Assembly (NCBI GenBank): GCA_916700875.1
Contig: CAKAKS010000031.1
Coordinates: 7,580,977 to 7,644,976 of the forward strand
Length of the DNA: 64,000 nucleotides
Reading direction: 5' to 3'
Source: Sebastes aleutianus
Lineage: Eukaryota; Chordata; Actinopteri; Perciformes; Sebastidae
Shown here piece by piece: positions 12,480 to 24,807 of the stretch. A program made the position numbers and the translations under genes. The notes below the pieces were generated by a model. The model worked only from the letters and a program-made list of their open reading frames with translations. It had not been told where the DNA came from and ran no database searches. Every line of letters begins with the position of its first letter. Positions within the stretch are counted from its first letter, which is position 1.

Positions 12480-15400
12480 CCTTTTTTTTTCAGATGTGCA
12501 TTTTTTTTCTCTCTTTCCTCTGAACCAAACAGGAGGTTAACGTCCCAACATGCCTGGTCACAGAGCAGGCATGTAATGTCTGATTATTATTACTAATATG
12601 TGTGACCTTATGCAGGTATTTTTAATAGCACTTCCTTTTTATTTGGGCTCGGAAAAATATACTAGAAATGTGATATATTTAAATCGCTTGTGGAACATTA
12701 ATCTGCTGTATTTAGAAAACCACGTCAGGCATGTGTGAAAATAATTTAAATTCTGAGGTCAGCCCTTTGACACAGTTCACTGACAGGCTTTTTTTAGAGA
12801 GTGTGGGTGTGAAGGTGAGAACTTTTTTACATCTACCACAGTAGATGATGTTACTTGTGCACTTTCTACATAATAAGAGCACCTTGGGGGACGTGTAAAG
12901 TTTCTTAAATTCAAGTGAAAGCATGTATATGAACTTTGAGAAAACCATACTTTAACAATCTATTACCAAAAAGGGATTTGTGTGGTTCTTCCCATGGCTT
13001 TACTGGCTTAAATATGACTTGAATAAATCAGCAACAAGGCCACACTCATGCAGTTATTGGTGCCCCAGATGCAACATGTGTATTTCAGACAAGAATTGGG
13101 TCTGAAATAAATGAGAAGTGTCATAAAACAATACCCTGAGAAGTAGTCTTAACTGTTTTAGCCACCTTCTCTTGATTTTTATGCAGAATTTTGTCATTAT
13201 AACCGTTAACAACTGCTCCTCAGGCCATTGCGTGTCTTTTTTGCAGCAATATTTTCATGAGGGCAGATTTACGCAGGAAGCTGGCAGAGTTACAGGAAAT
13301 GCATTTCTCAATCAGAAACTTTTACAAGTGCGTAAAGGGGAGGGTCTGCTTTAGCTGAAGTAGGCAATGTGTCACTGTCATCAGACCGCAAGTTTAGGCT
13401 TCTGATGGGCTCACGCTATCCGAGGATGATTTCATCATGACATATTGCATCCTCCAGGGATTTGTTTTGGCAGTTATGTAAGGAAGGGACTAGGAGGATT
13501 GTGTAAAATATGAAAATAACCCAAACTGATGTAAACTCATCTTCGTCACCTCCACCACCACTAATTTCTAGGAATGATGGTCACTTCCGCCCGCTTGTAG
13601 ACACACTATGAGGTGTTTAGCTCTCTGCATCACAGGGTTAACAAGAGGTCAGACTACAGCTCACTGAGTGTTTTGACGGTCGTCTTTGTTTTAATCATCC
13701 ACACTAGATGTGGCATTGCTGTCAAACCACTGACTACTTGAGAAAGGGCAGGGGGAACTCGACGCACCACAACACCGTCAGCACTACTGCAGGTAAAGGC
13801 TAACCACTCTGCTGCCATCCTCGGGGCTTTCCAGTTGCCCCAGGGGATAAAAGAGGGGTTGTGGTGAGGCGGGCAACGGCTGCAGATGCCGCCGCAGATG
13901 TTGACAATTCAAGATAACTACATTCGGATTCCTGCCAGCATATACAGTACAGGCATGCCAAAAAAAAAGCCCCCAATCGACACCCTAAATCAAGCAAGAA
14001 ATGTAAGGAAACCTAGCAAACACTGGATGCTCTAAAGGGTAGCTTCCCTCTCACTTCCTGTTCCCATTTCAAAGTTCTGGTTTTCACAAGTTAACTTTGA
14101 CCTGCATGTGTACATTGCAGTAAATTTACAATAAACAGCATTTGATATAATGTAGGTCACAGCGGTCACATCACACCAAAGAAAAGCAAAAGTAAGAAGT
14201 CCCTGTCAACACAAGCGAGCGTTACAAGGAAATACAACCACAAACAAAGAGAAAAGCACTGTCATTAGATGCAGGATGTCGATTGAGACTTTTCAACAGA
14301 ATCTCTTTTATTTTGTCTTTGAACTGCACAGGAAATGGTGAATAAGGTTGTTTAGGAAAGTCCCCTTTATTCTAACTAAATACATCTTTCTAGTAACTTA
14401 AAATTCACACAAATTGTAAGGTTCATAACCGTTCCCGAAGCTCTCAGGCAAACCTTATTCAAGCACCCCAATAGCACTTTTTTTTATGGAACCATTTGTC
14501 CGCAAGGCTTCAGTTATAATGTGACCAGACAAAAGGCCTTACTGCATATGAGAAACTTTTTTCATCAAATTTCAGAAAGTTTGTGAAAATGTAAAAGGCT
14601 GAAAAATCGAGAGGAGCCATTCAACTTCAGAACACACTCTGGTCAAACATAACAAATTCAGATTTTTAGGTTTCTAGGTGTAAAACAAGAGCATTTAAGT
14701 TCTATAGCCATCAGAAATAGAATAGTCAGTATATTCCTCCGTTTAAAATACTTTGTTAATTCGGGGGACATCTTCCACCTTTCAGCCCTGTGAGGAACAT
14801 GACCGAACATTAATACATGTCGTGGCTCTGAAATGAAAAGAAAAAACAGGTGAAGAAATACCTGCTAAACATAACAGGGTTGCATTCAAGACCACCACAT
14901 TAAACAATGTTTCAAAAACTGACCCGTGATAAAATAGTATTTATTTTTTCCATACATATACTTCATTTTTAGAGGGTTTCACTGCATGGGGTACTCTAAA
15001 TATGTCATGAGTGTTTGAAAAACTTAGTAGTGTTTTGACTCAGAGGGGGTTTCAAAATGCTTCACGTTTACATTTTGTAAAAATCAATCGTCTCTCCAAG
15101 ACAAAAAACTACAAGGCTAAAGGTGGTATTAGAAATTAAGCACCAAACAATTACCTTTCCATTCAGTACAAATGGAAACATTGTGCAACCTGTTCAATGA
15201 CCATAATGAACATGGCAAAAAATATGTAAATCTGATCATTAGACACTAATTACTCAAATGCAATCTGGACCCACGTGTTGTGTTTGATCCATAAAAGATC
15301 GTGGTACTGATATTATAAGAAGTCTGTGGTTCCATCCACCAGCATTTATACAATCTGAGAGTCTAGTGATTTGACTTAGCAATATATTGAGCTATCGTAT

Positions 15401-16621
15401 GACCATATCTCTATATTATAAAACAAAAACGAAGCAAAGTCTTTAAGCTCTGTTATCAGTAATAGACCAGTGTCTCTGTATGTTCTAGCTATATTCTCAT
15501 GTACAAATATTCATATCAAAAGTTATACAGCACAATTCTCACCATTTTTCCTTTACAAGAACTCTGATTAGTGAACATTAAATGATTCACAAGTTTAGAT
15601 GAAACCAAAACAAAAATGGTGCCGGCCTCAGTTAAATAAAATATAGATATAACAAACACGGAACTAAAATCTGCTTCAGGCACAACTTAAATAAAGGCAT
15701 TTGTGAAATTATCATATCAAATATGCCGCTTATGTCCAGTATCCATAGGCTTTAAAACAAAACCAAAAAAAAAAAATGCTTTTATTTACAAACAGCTAAA
15801 ATCTCTTGACAGATTCATGCTTCACTTCACAACCTGAATTTGTCCTTAAAGTGCATGCAATAATAAGCAGTTTTACCAAGTGGGATCTTGAGTTGTGATA
15901 AGATAAACGGGTTGATCAAGCTAACGCCAATTGATCCTACATATCAAATAAAAGAAAAGGTAAGAACTGTTGCCTAGAAAAGTGAGGGACCACAGTATAC
16001 TGTATGCATAAGCACAATATGGAAGTATGAACCAAAAAATAAATAAATAAATGAATAAACTCTGACTTTATCCAGTGACCCCATACAGTAATATTCACAT
16101 TCAGAGCATAAAATAAAAAAAGAACAAAATAAATAAAACCAATAAAAAAAGACAAAGCAGCTTAACACCACGGGGGAGTCCGCAGCTCACATTCCACAAT
16201 GTCCCTCCATGTAACACACACATTAAGCATCATACGAACATGATGGGTTTCTACTTAAACATATCAAAGTGCCAATTTTACTAAAATTTCCTGATTTATT
16301 CAATTCATACCAAAAGGAGGAAATGGCATGGAGGAAAGAGTCTGTTATTTTCAACACATAAGTTTTGAGTTTACACTGACTAGGTTTGATTTTTATTGAC
16401 ATGTTTGTTGTAGATTCTTTTGTTTTTACTTTCCCCCCTTTCAAGTTTCACAAAAGAAGTTCTCATTGCACGTTAACACCTCGATTCAAAGATGCGATAT
16501 CTAAGAGAGAAGAAAAGCAATGGAGAAAGTTATCCAGCTTCGTCACCGTGGACGTGACAAAAACGGTCAAGTGGACGCGAAAAGGGCACGGATATGTTGT
16601 CCTCTAAAGATAAATCCACTT
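12480..16621. other. Interval between m17 and taok3; likely includes the taok3 3' UTR
   Basis: No gene was recognised on either strand. The right part (about 14000-16621) follows the taok3 stop codon in the direction of transcription. It is AT-rich and low in obvious transposons, as a long 3' UTR would be. Several TTTATT words (AATAAA on the - strand) are present, for example near 14366, but which is used cannot be told. The left part is the m17 upstream region. Confidence 0.4.
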
Positions 16622-19600
16622 TCATCTGTTGTCTTCTTTGGGGAAGTCCAGAGAACCCAGGCTCCCAAAGCCGAGGCTTCGACTTTCTGTGTCAAAAGTG
16701 TTCATTTCTCTGTCCTGACGTTCCAACAAGTGCTTGATCTTTTCTGTGCGCTCCTTCTGAAGAGCGGCCAGTTCCTCTTCAATCTGTAATCGGAAAAACT
16801 TGATGGTAGTTATTTCATTATTGGACTTTAACTTCCATATTTGTGTTTTGCCCTGCTAGAGATGGCGCCTTGTTGTCAGTATTTGTCGTCACAGTAAGAC
16901 GTCACAAAGCACACTCACTAGATTGATCGTCACATTAATCTATAATAAAATGTATCACTTGTAATACAGACATATTTTTTTAAAGTCCAAGTTGCAGATT
17001 GCTTACTCATATAATGAATATTGTACTGTACCAAAGCGTGTAATAGACCTGTCCACCAGAGGATAGCGTGTCACATTTTGCCTCACCAAGGTGTGAATAT
17101 TACACACATGTATGAAGGTGCAGTAGCCTACCAGCAGGGGGCAACAAAACCACTCAGTTAGGTTTAGGAAAACCACGTAAACTAAGTAAAATACATATGA
17201 AAACAACGTGACATCAGAATGGAAAACACGTCACTACAAAACATGACAAAACTCCCGTCTCGAGCTCCGGTTTCCTGGTTGAAAGTCCTGTGTTTGTTGG
17301 ACACATTCACCTCCCCTCCTCCCCGCCATAAGCCGTTTTTCTCAGTTTATTCTGCATCACTAGCTCTGAGTGTAGCATATTCACGCATTTACATTGCAGT
17401 CAGTACAGACTACATGGCGTGAAAATGACACGCCTAAAAGAAAGAACAGTTGCGCATTATTGTGTTATTCAAGCGCCTTTTCGATACATTTCTTGTCACT
17501 GAGTGTCACTGTAAATACGCTGATGCTAACCAGGTATAATGCTTACCATGATCAACATCTTAGTTTAGCTTGTTAACATGGTAACATTTGATTATTAGCA
17601 CTAAACACTTAGTACAGCTGAGGAGGCAAAGTATTGGACAAATACAAATGTTGACCTGATGATGACCCCCTAATCCTGAGAGAGACATGAATATATTATG
17701 TACCAAATTTTGTGACAATCCATCTCATAGTTGTTGAGATTTTTCAGTCTGGACCGACCGACCAAGCCCCCAGGAAGAGCGCCAGTCGTTGATTGCCAAT
17801 TCTCGTAGTGGCCATACGGTGGTACTACAACTTCCGTGTTTGTCAAGTGATGCCATTGGGCCCAAAAATACTTTTTTGAGGTAAATGTACTACCCAGTAT
17901 GAACACTTGAACAGCCCTTATTTAAATCATTAGGTCCTAAATGTTGTAAAATGCACTAATAGCCAAATCCAGAGTAATTTCCCTTCAGCTGTGACCCCGT
18001 GACCGAGACATACTACTGTGCCTGCTCCATGGACCGAATGGATGTGCAAGATCACTGGAAGATCCGGCTACTTTTCCAGTCGGAAGTCGAGCCATTTTGG
18101 CATCATGCACCACTAAGCAACTCTCATAGGAATGAACGGGGCCCCGCCTCCAACGCTGTATCCAGTTCTCTTAATACATCCATGCGACCGACCGACATTG
18201 TCATCCCCAGAGCGCTAAAAATATTTGAACAAAAAACTTGATTTTGCAATAATCATGATATCTTGTGGGACACCTTACAATGAGGAAGTAAAGCCAATGT
18301 CAGCAAAACAAAAAAAAAGGCCTTTGAATAATAAAAGGCCTTTTAACCTTTCAAATGACCCCATGGCTTTTCCTCGAGCAACGCCCCCACGAACAAACGT
18401 TTTACAGCAAACAATTTACTTTTAAGAGGGTAGCACGCTCATGGGAGTCACGTGACTCAGATCACATGACCCATTGATGAGTTTTTAAATTTGAACACCT
18501 GTCTTCATTACACTTCACTCCCTGATGAAGACTTGATTTAATAAAGGATTTTTACTACTTCCTTTAAAAGTAAGCTGGACAGTCAATTTTTTTCTATTTT
18601 TATTTACTTTTTTTGCCCAGTTATCTGCTGCACTTCAGCCCTTTTCACTTCCTCTACTGCAGGAAGGCTGCAGAGCTCTAGAGTCACCAGCCAGCGATGA
18701 CCTTCAACAGTAGGATGAGGGTGTGACACATCACCCCCAACTGTGCAATTCCAACCAACCATTAGGAGTTGGTGGAACCCCCGACTGCTAACGTGCATGT
18801 CCAGGAACGCATGTCCGGGCCAGAGGTAACCGAACCCGACATCTTCTTCTTAACACGCTTGTATTTGTAGTCAGTAGCTGTGTACTAAATTGGAAACTGC
18901 TGCTGTCAACAGGTGTTTCTCTGGACATGTATCTATCCTGAGGTCATTTCTTTATAGACTACAGTATCATTCTACATTCACTTAAGGTATTTTATAATGG
19001 ATCATTTGATCTTACCTTCTGTTCAAGGTGCGCTCTGCGTATGGAGACCTTCTGCTCCAGTTTCTGCTGCTCTCGCTCGTGTTGGGTCTCCATCTGTGAC
19101 TTGGTTTTTCTCTGGTAGGCGTCCAGGAGCTCCATCTCTTGCTTCAGCTGCTGCTTCAGAGCTTGGCACTCGATTTCCTGCTCTGCGTCTAACCGCATCT
19201 AGAGACCCCGACGAGACGGAGGTAGTTACACACACATTAACACACAAGCATAGGTTGGGCCTCATTGATGAAACTAAAAGGCCAACAATTTTTGAAAAAA
19301 GATTAACAGTGCTCTAAATATTCAAATGTGTGATGAGTTTGTAAAATGTTGATGCACATATAGTTGTTGCCATTAGTCTGAGGGTGAAGAGCAAATGTGT
19401 AAATATACAACATACAAATGATGAATGAGGCGCACTTGTGCTATTCATGACAAGATGCTTCGGGATCCTCGTACCGCTTGTGAGGCCATCATCTCGTTGA
19501 TGCTCTGCTCGTACTGCTCGGCCAGTATGGCCAGCTTGCGTGTCTGCTCCTCTTTCAGGCTCTTCAGGATGTTCTTATGGTCGCCTTTGGGAGAGACCTC

Positions 19601-22600
19601 CAGCTGGTGGTTCCTAAGAGCTTTGTACTGCTTGTTCTGCACCTTGCAAGTGTCCTGGAACTGTTTCTTGATCTGCATCTCCAGCATCTACAGAGGGTTG
19701 AAAGAGAAACACAATCAAAAGGCAATTACAGGTATGACATAAAGCAGTTTTTGTTACTGGTTTTGACTTTAGCATGGATGCAAAATAATTATACTTAACA
19801 ATAAAAAATATCTTTTAATTTGATGGACATGCAAACAGCTTGCATGTATTTAATTTCACCTTGTTTTCAAGCTACTGTACCAATGTAGAGTAAATAATTT
19901 TGAAGTGGATTAAGTGGTGTAAATAATTCAATTGTTAATTCATTTATTTTCATTTTTTTGCGATGCCCTTGATCATTTCAGTCTGCACACAGAAAGTGAG
20001 CTTAAACAAAACAAAAAAAGTGTCAATAGATAATAGAAAAGATTTAAATTAGTGAAAGATATCATAGAAATGTTTTGGAGGAAGCAGTTGTCATGGCAAC
20101 ATTATTAATGTTTTTTTTGTTCTACAGATTTCTGATGGGCAATTTATGGTGCCTTCAAATGAAACTCGGGAGCTCGTGTTTACAACATTGGAAGTTGTGT
20201 ACACATATGCTTGGCGTTCGAGTGGTTAAGTCGTGCCGCTGCTAAGCAACGGCAATATTAACGTTACTGTCGGCGTCTCAAGAAGCCACAGAGGCTAACA
20301 ATTTAGCAAGCTAGCAAGTGGGTAACATAATGCAGGAAATGCAAAGGCATGACGGAGGGAGAAGATAAGGCCGTTGGGAATATCAACATCTTCCTCAGAC
20401 GAATTATAAAATTACAAAGAAAAACAATATACGACTAAAATTACGATATATTAACTTATTATGCACTGAAAAATTTACTTCCAAGGCCTCCGCCATTTCT
20501 GACAACGTCAACAAACACGTCACAACTCGTAAACTCTGAGCTTTCAGAAACTTTCAACTTACGAGGTCCTGAACACAAGAGGGGGGCGTTCATATGGACT
20601 CTTCCCGTGAACACGGTAAACACGACCCCAGTTGAAGGCGCCATTAGAATAAGAATACAAGGCACATTTTAGGCAAGCCGAAGGTCAGAAGGTCAGAGTA
20701 GTAGAGGGGACAGATGTACAGTATACCTGCAGAGCTTTCATATCAAACCCATAATGTAATCATGAAACACATTACGTCCCCCCAAAACATTTTCTGGATA
20801 TCAACTCACTAAATAACCACAAAGAGAAAGTTCAGGGCACCTTGAGGTTTCTGGGCTGCTGCCGCTGCTCCAGAGTGTGTTTCCTGTGTAGTTCTCTCTG
20901 CCGCCGGCCGTTGTACTCCTCCTGGTTCTCCAGCTCCGTCTGGTGCTGCAGCCGCATGAGTTCAATGCGCAGCTTCTGCAGCATCTGCAGCTGCCTGCGC
21001 TCCATGTCCTGCGTGGACTCGTCCTGCCGGATCATCAAGGCGTGTTCCATCTCCTTCTGGGTCCTCTTCTTGTTCAGCTCCTGGGACAACAAGTTGGATT
21101 GTAATGTCATTTTTTTAATGACAACATGCGCAAATTCAGCTTTCCAAACATTCTGTAAGGCTGGTTGACATGAATGACCAGAGCTGTGTATCTTAGCACT
21201 GTTTTTCTACATATGAGCACTGCATCGCTTCTTATGGAAGAACAGCACTTGACTGCTTCCACTTGTTCATTTTGGTGTCCCCTCGATATTCAGTGTTCGG
21301 TCCTCTTCTTTTATACTTATTTTTTCAGATATATTTCTTAAATGTAGTGTTTTCTTTTATATACTTATGTCGATGATGCCAACTCCAACAAAAAGTGCAG
21401 TGTGTAGGATCTGACGGCATTTAGCGGTGAAGTTTCACATCGCAACCAACTTAAACTTCTCCTGTGTGCCAAGTGGATAGGAGAACTACGGTGGCTGACG
21501 CATAAACGTGAAAACGTGAAAAAGGCAAATGGCCCTATCTAGAGCCAGTGTTTGGTTTGTCCGTTCTGGGCCACAGTAGAAACATGGTGGCCGACTCCGT
21601 GCAGAGGACCCGCTCTGTATGTAGATATAAACGTCTCATTCTAAGGTAACGAAAACACAACGATTCTTACGTTTCATTCTTATTAATATTATATTCCATT
21701 TCTGCCAATAGATCCCCGAAATGTTACACACTGTTCCTTTACAATACTGTAAGTGACAATTACAGGGTTTCCCAAAGAAAGTGTTTATCCGAGGTGGTAA
21801 GTCACCCAGACCGTGACTCGTCTTGTGATCAATTCAATTTGGAAATGACGGCCTAAACAATAGCCACACTAAATACGATAATTTTAGCATGTAACTTGGT
21901 GCCTCTGCTCTTTTTACCTGTAGGTTAATGCTTTCATAAAAGTGGCTTCATTTTTTATGATTTTAGTGATGCCTGCTGTCAAACACACTGTTAAAACACA
22001 GAATTCTGCAGTAGACAAGTCAAATTATTGGTTGGGAATGAGCTAATTTATTCAGCCCTTCCGGCCACCGAGTTTACCGTCTTGTTAAGACACGTTCCCA
22101 CTGTGGAAATGTAGTTTTGCAAAGTAAAAAATCCCCAAATGCTGTTGGTTCCAGGTTACCAATGTGAGGATTTACTGTTTTTTTTGTTTCATGTCATAAA
22201 AATGTAAATTGAATACCATTGGATTTCGGGAAAGTTGGTCAGAGTAGCAGTACGGGTGAATAAGTAATTAATTGATTAATCAAACAGTAATCAACAAGTG
22301 ATTCATAATGAAAACAATTCACTTGTAGCCTTATCCCTGACATTTGAATCAATGAAAAGTCATCCATATAAAGAAACTATTTTTTCTGTGGAATGCAGTA
22401 TTGATTTGGTCATCATTGACAACGATCATTTCACAAAATATTCTTGTGTTAAAACATCTTCTGAAAACACCGGTAGTCGTATCCAAAATTGTGATATTTC
22501 ATTTTGAGATTTGTCTGCACAGTTTCATGTGTGTTTTCTGTGATGGTCAAGGAAGTCACATTACCTCTCTCAGTTGCTCCTGTTCAAAGTCGTGCTTCCT

Positions 22601-24807
22601 GACCAGACTCCGGCGTTTGAGGGCCCTACAGCTCCGGTCATAGACCAGCCTCTGCTGGGCCAGCAGGTGAGCTTCCTCCTCAGCCTGAGAGCGCTGTATT
22701 GTTTCTTTGTGCCTGGACAGACGCTCCTGCTTCTCCTCCTTGGGTGTACATGGGTCTTCGCCCATCTCCTATAACACAGACACAATAAAAAAGGAGTGTG
22801 AATTATCTGAAGACAATCTCATAGAAAATTTACTTTTTGCATTGTATTCGTTTGTGATATTTACTTCTTTGATCTTGTCTTTGCAAAGCCTGTACTCTTT
22901 TTTCTGATTCTCTAAGAAAGTAGTCAGCTCCTTCTTTTGCTGAGCAACAATCTGTTGCTGGATCCTCCTCTCTTCAGCTGCAACTGACTTCATCTGTGAA
23001 GAGATTCAGATTAACATCCTTTATTGACCTCTGAACTGTCAAAAATGCCACACAAGTTCTGGCATAAAGTTTCCATATTCATAAATAGCGCCTGCTGTTG
23101 AGGCTGTACCTCTTTGTCTGTTTGAGCAGCGTGCCGTTTGGCCAGTCTTTCCAGCTCAATGTAAGTGTTGTTCGCATGTGTCTCTAATTCCTTCTGCAGC
23201 CGGAGCCTATGCTCATCCATCTCGGCCTTTAGCCTGTTCTCCAGGGCGATCAGCTGCTTCTGGTGCTGCCGCCGCATGCGCTTATACCCAGACATCTGCT
23301 CCCGCAGCTCAAAGTCCTGCTCATGCTCCTGGATCTACCTGATGACCTAGACACAGGAACACAGGAAGCAGGAAGTAAAAGAGACGGAGGAGCGGGCAGA
23401 GAGAAACCACTGCCATGGTGGAGACAAAGGGGGGGAAGAAAAGGAAGACAGACAGCTGGTAAGTCAGAGGCTATGGCCTAAAAACAGACCACAAACAGAA
23501 TAGTGCAAACTGGAAAGCAATCAGTTTGCAGATTACTGCACATCCAAAATAACCTAAGACCTTAACAAGGGTTGATACAGTCTGACAATCCTAAAGGGAG
23601 TATCAATGCCTTTTAGCAGAAGTGTTGCACAAAAGAGGTGAAGTTCATCAATATACTGCTGTTTAATCCCATTCATACTCTAAAGGTAGACCACCTCTTA
23701 ATACTAGAATGAATGAATCCATCAATCACTCGGGTCCAACCAATATCTTCCTTTGTCTACAATTATTTGTGTTTATTTTTTCTCTATTTTCTGTTTATCT
23801 CTCTTGTCTTATGAAAACTCTATGCCATAACACATGAGCATATGATCTTATTTTGTAAAGTTAGTCTTTGACAGTGAGTTATGAATGAGCCTGCTTGATA
23901 TTTCCATATCCGACGGGTGTTTTTGGGGATGCATTGTTGTCAAGTACTTTGCTAAATTATCTCTCTGTTTCTTTAATATGTTTAAAATGTCTAAAATTAT
24001 TGATAGATACATACAAATTATGTATTTTACATTACTGTAATTATTTAATGTAATATGCTGCCTGGAAAATGCCACTTTTCAAAACGCCTGGAGGTTTTTT
24101 TTAGGCAAATCCTCCTCCACATCCCCTTGAAAATTATATATTGTATTTAAATTTTTCATTTTTTGTATATGTGTAAACAAACAAACAAACACTTCAGCAC
24201 CAAAGGTACCATCTATATGATGCCACTGTAATAGGCTCAAGACCAATTTCTATAAGATCAGAGAAGATGCACCAATAACAATCTAACAACAAATCTCATT
24301 GGTATAACAGACATCAGAGATTTATATGGAATATTTATATATATATATAAATGCAATGCACACACATACACACACACACACACACATAAAAGCAGAGGCA
24401 GAAGAGAGGGGAAGCTGAGGATGAAGGAAAAAAAAAATGACATCCATTAACAGGATGTGGTTGCCATGACTACAGATGTACAGCTGAGAACACAGACACC
24501 CCCCCCCCCCCCTCACCCATCCTCACCCCCTCCTCACCGCCAGCACGCACACACGCACGCGCACACACTAACACACGCGTTTTTTTTTATGCAAACGCAG
24601 AGAGAGAGAGAGAGAGGGGAGAGGGATGGAGAGAGAGGAGAGGAGGAGGGGGGGGTTGGAGCTGCTGCGTACCAAAGATGCTGATTTGATGGTGGCAATG
24701 TGTTCACAGCAGATCTTGCAGTCGAGAGACCGGCTCTTGTGAGAAGTAGGCCGCAGCTCTGGCCTGGTGTCCCTGTGCACAGCCTCATCCCTCACGCAAG
24801 CATGGTC
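16622..24807 (-). CDS. taok3: TAO kinase 3, C-terminal coiled-coil half only (partial)
   Basis: Eight exons on the minus strand: 24807-24673, 23334-23110, 22993-22865, 22768-22565, 21080-20841, 19687-19475, 19198-19016 and 16783-16622. Each is a whole number of codons; together they code 496 residues and a stop. The first begins 'DHACVRDEAVHRDTRPELRP', the tail of the linker, and ends 'HIATIKSASL'. The next exons give the Glu/Arg/Gln-rich coiled coil ('EQMSGYKRMRRQHQKQL', 'ELNKKRTQKEMEHALMIR', 'MQIKKQFQDTCKVQNKQY', 'LAILAEQYEQSINEMMASQA'). The end, 'GSLDFPKED' plus NR, matches TAOK3 and not TAOK1 or TAOK2. TAOK3 is a Ste20-family MAP3K acting on MKK3/6-p38 and JNK pathways; the tail is regulatory. 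About 400 N-terminal residues, including the kinase domain, were not found in 24808-30063. An in-frame TAG lies just upstream of exon 23334-23110 (see findings). This may be a relocated, truncated or alternatively started copy. Confidence 0.92.
17519..18240. repeat. Dispersed repeat split by a second repeat (nested insertion)
   Basis: In the last intron of taok3. The outer family has 'tgttgacctgatgatgaccc', 'gacaatccatctcatagttg' and 'gagatttttcagtctggacc'. It is interrupted after 'gaccgaccgacc' (17752-17763) and resumes after 'gaccgaccgac' (18186-18196) with 'attgtcatccccagagcgct'. The inserted ~420 bp contains 'tgcaccactaagcaactctc' and 'aacggggccccgcctccaac', phrases of another fish dispersed repeat. 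The repeated GACCGACC at both edges looks like a target-site duplication, although the site itself is repetitive. Confidence 0.6.
20146..20644. mobile_element. ~500-bp inverted-repeat element in a taok3 intron
   Basis: The left end 'atggtgccttcaaatg..ctcgtgtttac' matches, inverted, the right end 'gtaaacacgaccccagttga' plus 'aggcgccat'. The interior contains 'cacagaggctaacaatttag' plus 'caagctagcaag'. A shorter relative in the same orientation lies at 33600-33785, sharing the 'caatttagcaagctagcaag' core and the 'cgttcatatggactc' to 'aaacacgacccca' right half. It is non-autonomous, with no transposase frame. Confidence 0.65.
21392..21741 (+). mobile_element. MITE copy B
   Basis: In the taok3 intron between exons 22768-22565 and 21080-20841. 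It starts 'aaaagtgcagtgtgtaggat' and ends 'gttacacactgttcctttac'. Same family and orientation as copies at 4028, 56288 and 60228; shorter than the others because of internal loss. Confidence 0.75.
24359..24657. repeat. Cluster of simple repeats: (CA)n, poly-C, poly-T, (GA)n
   Basis: A CA run at 24359-24387 is followed by a poly-C tract starting at 24498, an irregular CA/CG stretch, a T-run and a purine (GA)n tract to 24657. The GA tract lies 16 bases from the splice donor of the first taok3 exon found. On the - strand these become a pyrimidine run and TG runs just inside the intron. Tract lengths are likely polymorphic. Confidence 0.85.

Noticed and set aside
16622..24807. SLK, STK10, TAOK1 or TAOK2 as identity of the coiled-coil exons
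   Set aside because: 'DHACVRDEAV' and the terminal 'LDFPKED' are TAOK3 features; TAOK1 and TAOK2 have longer, different C-termini.
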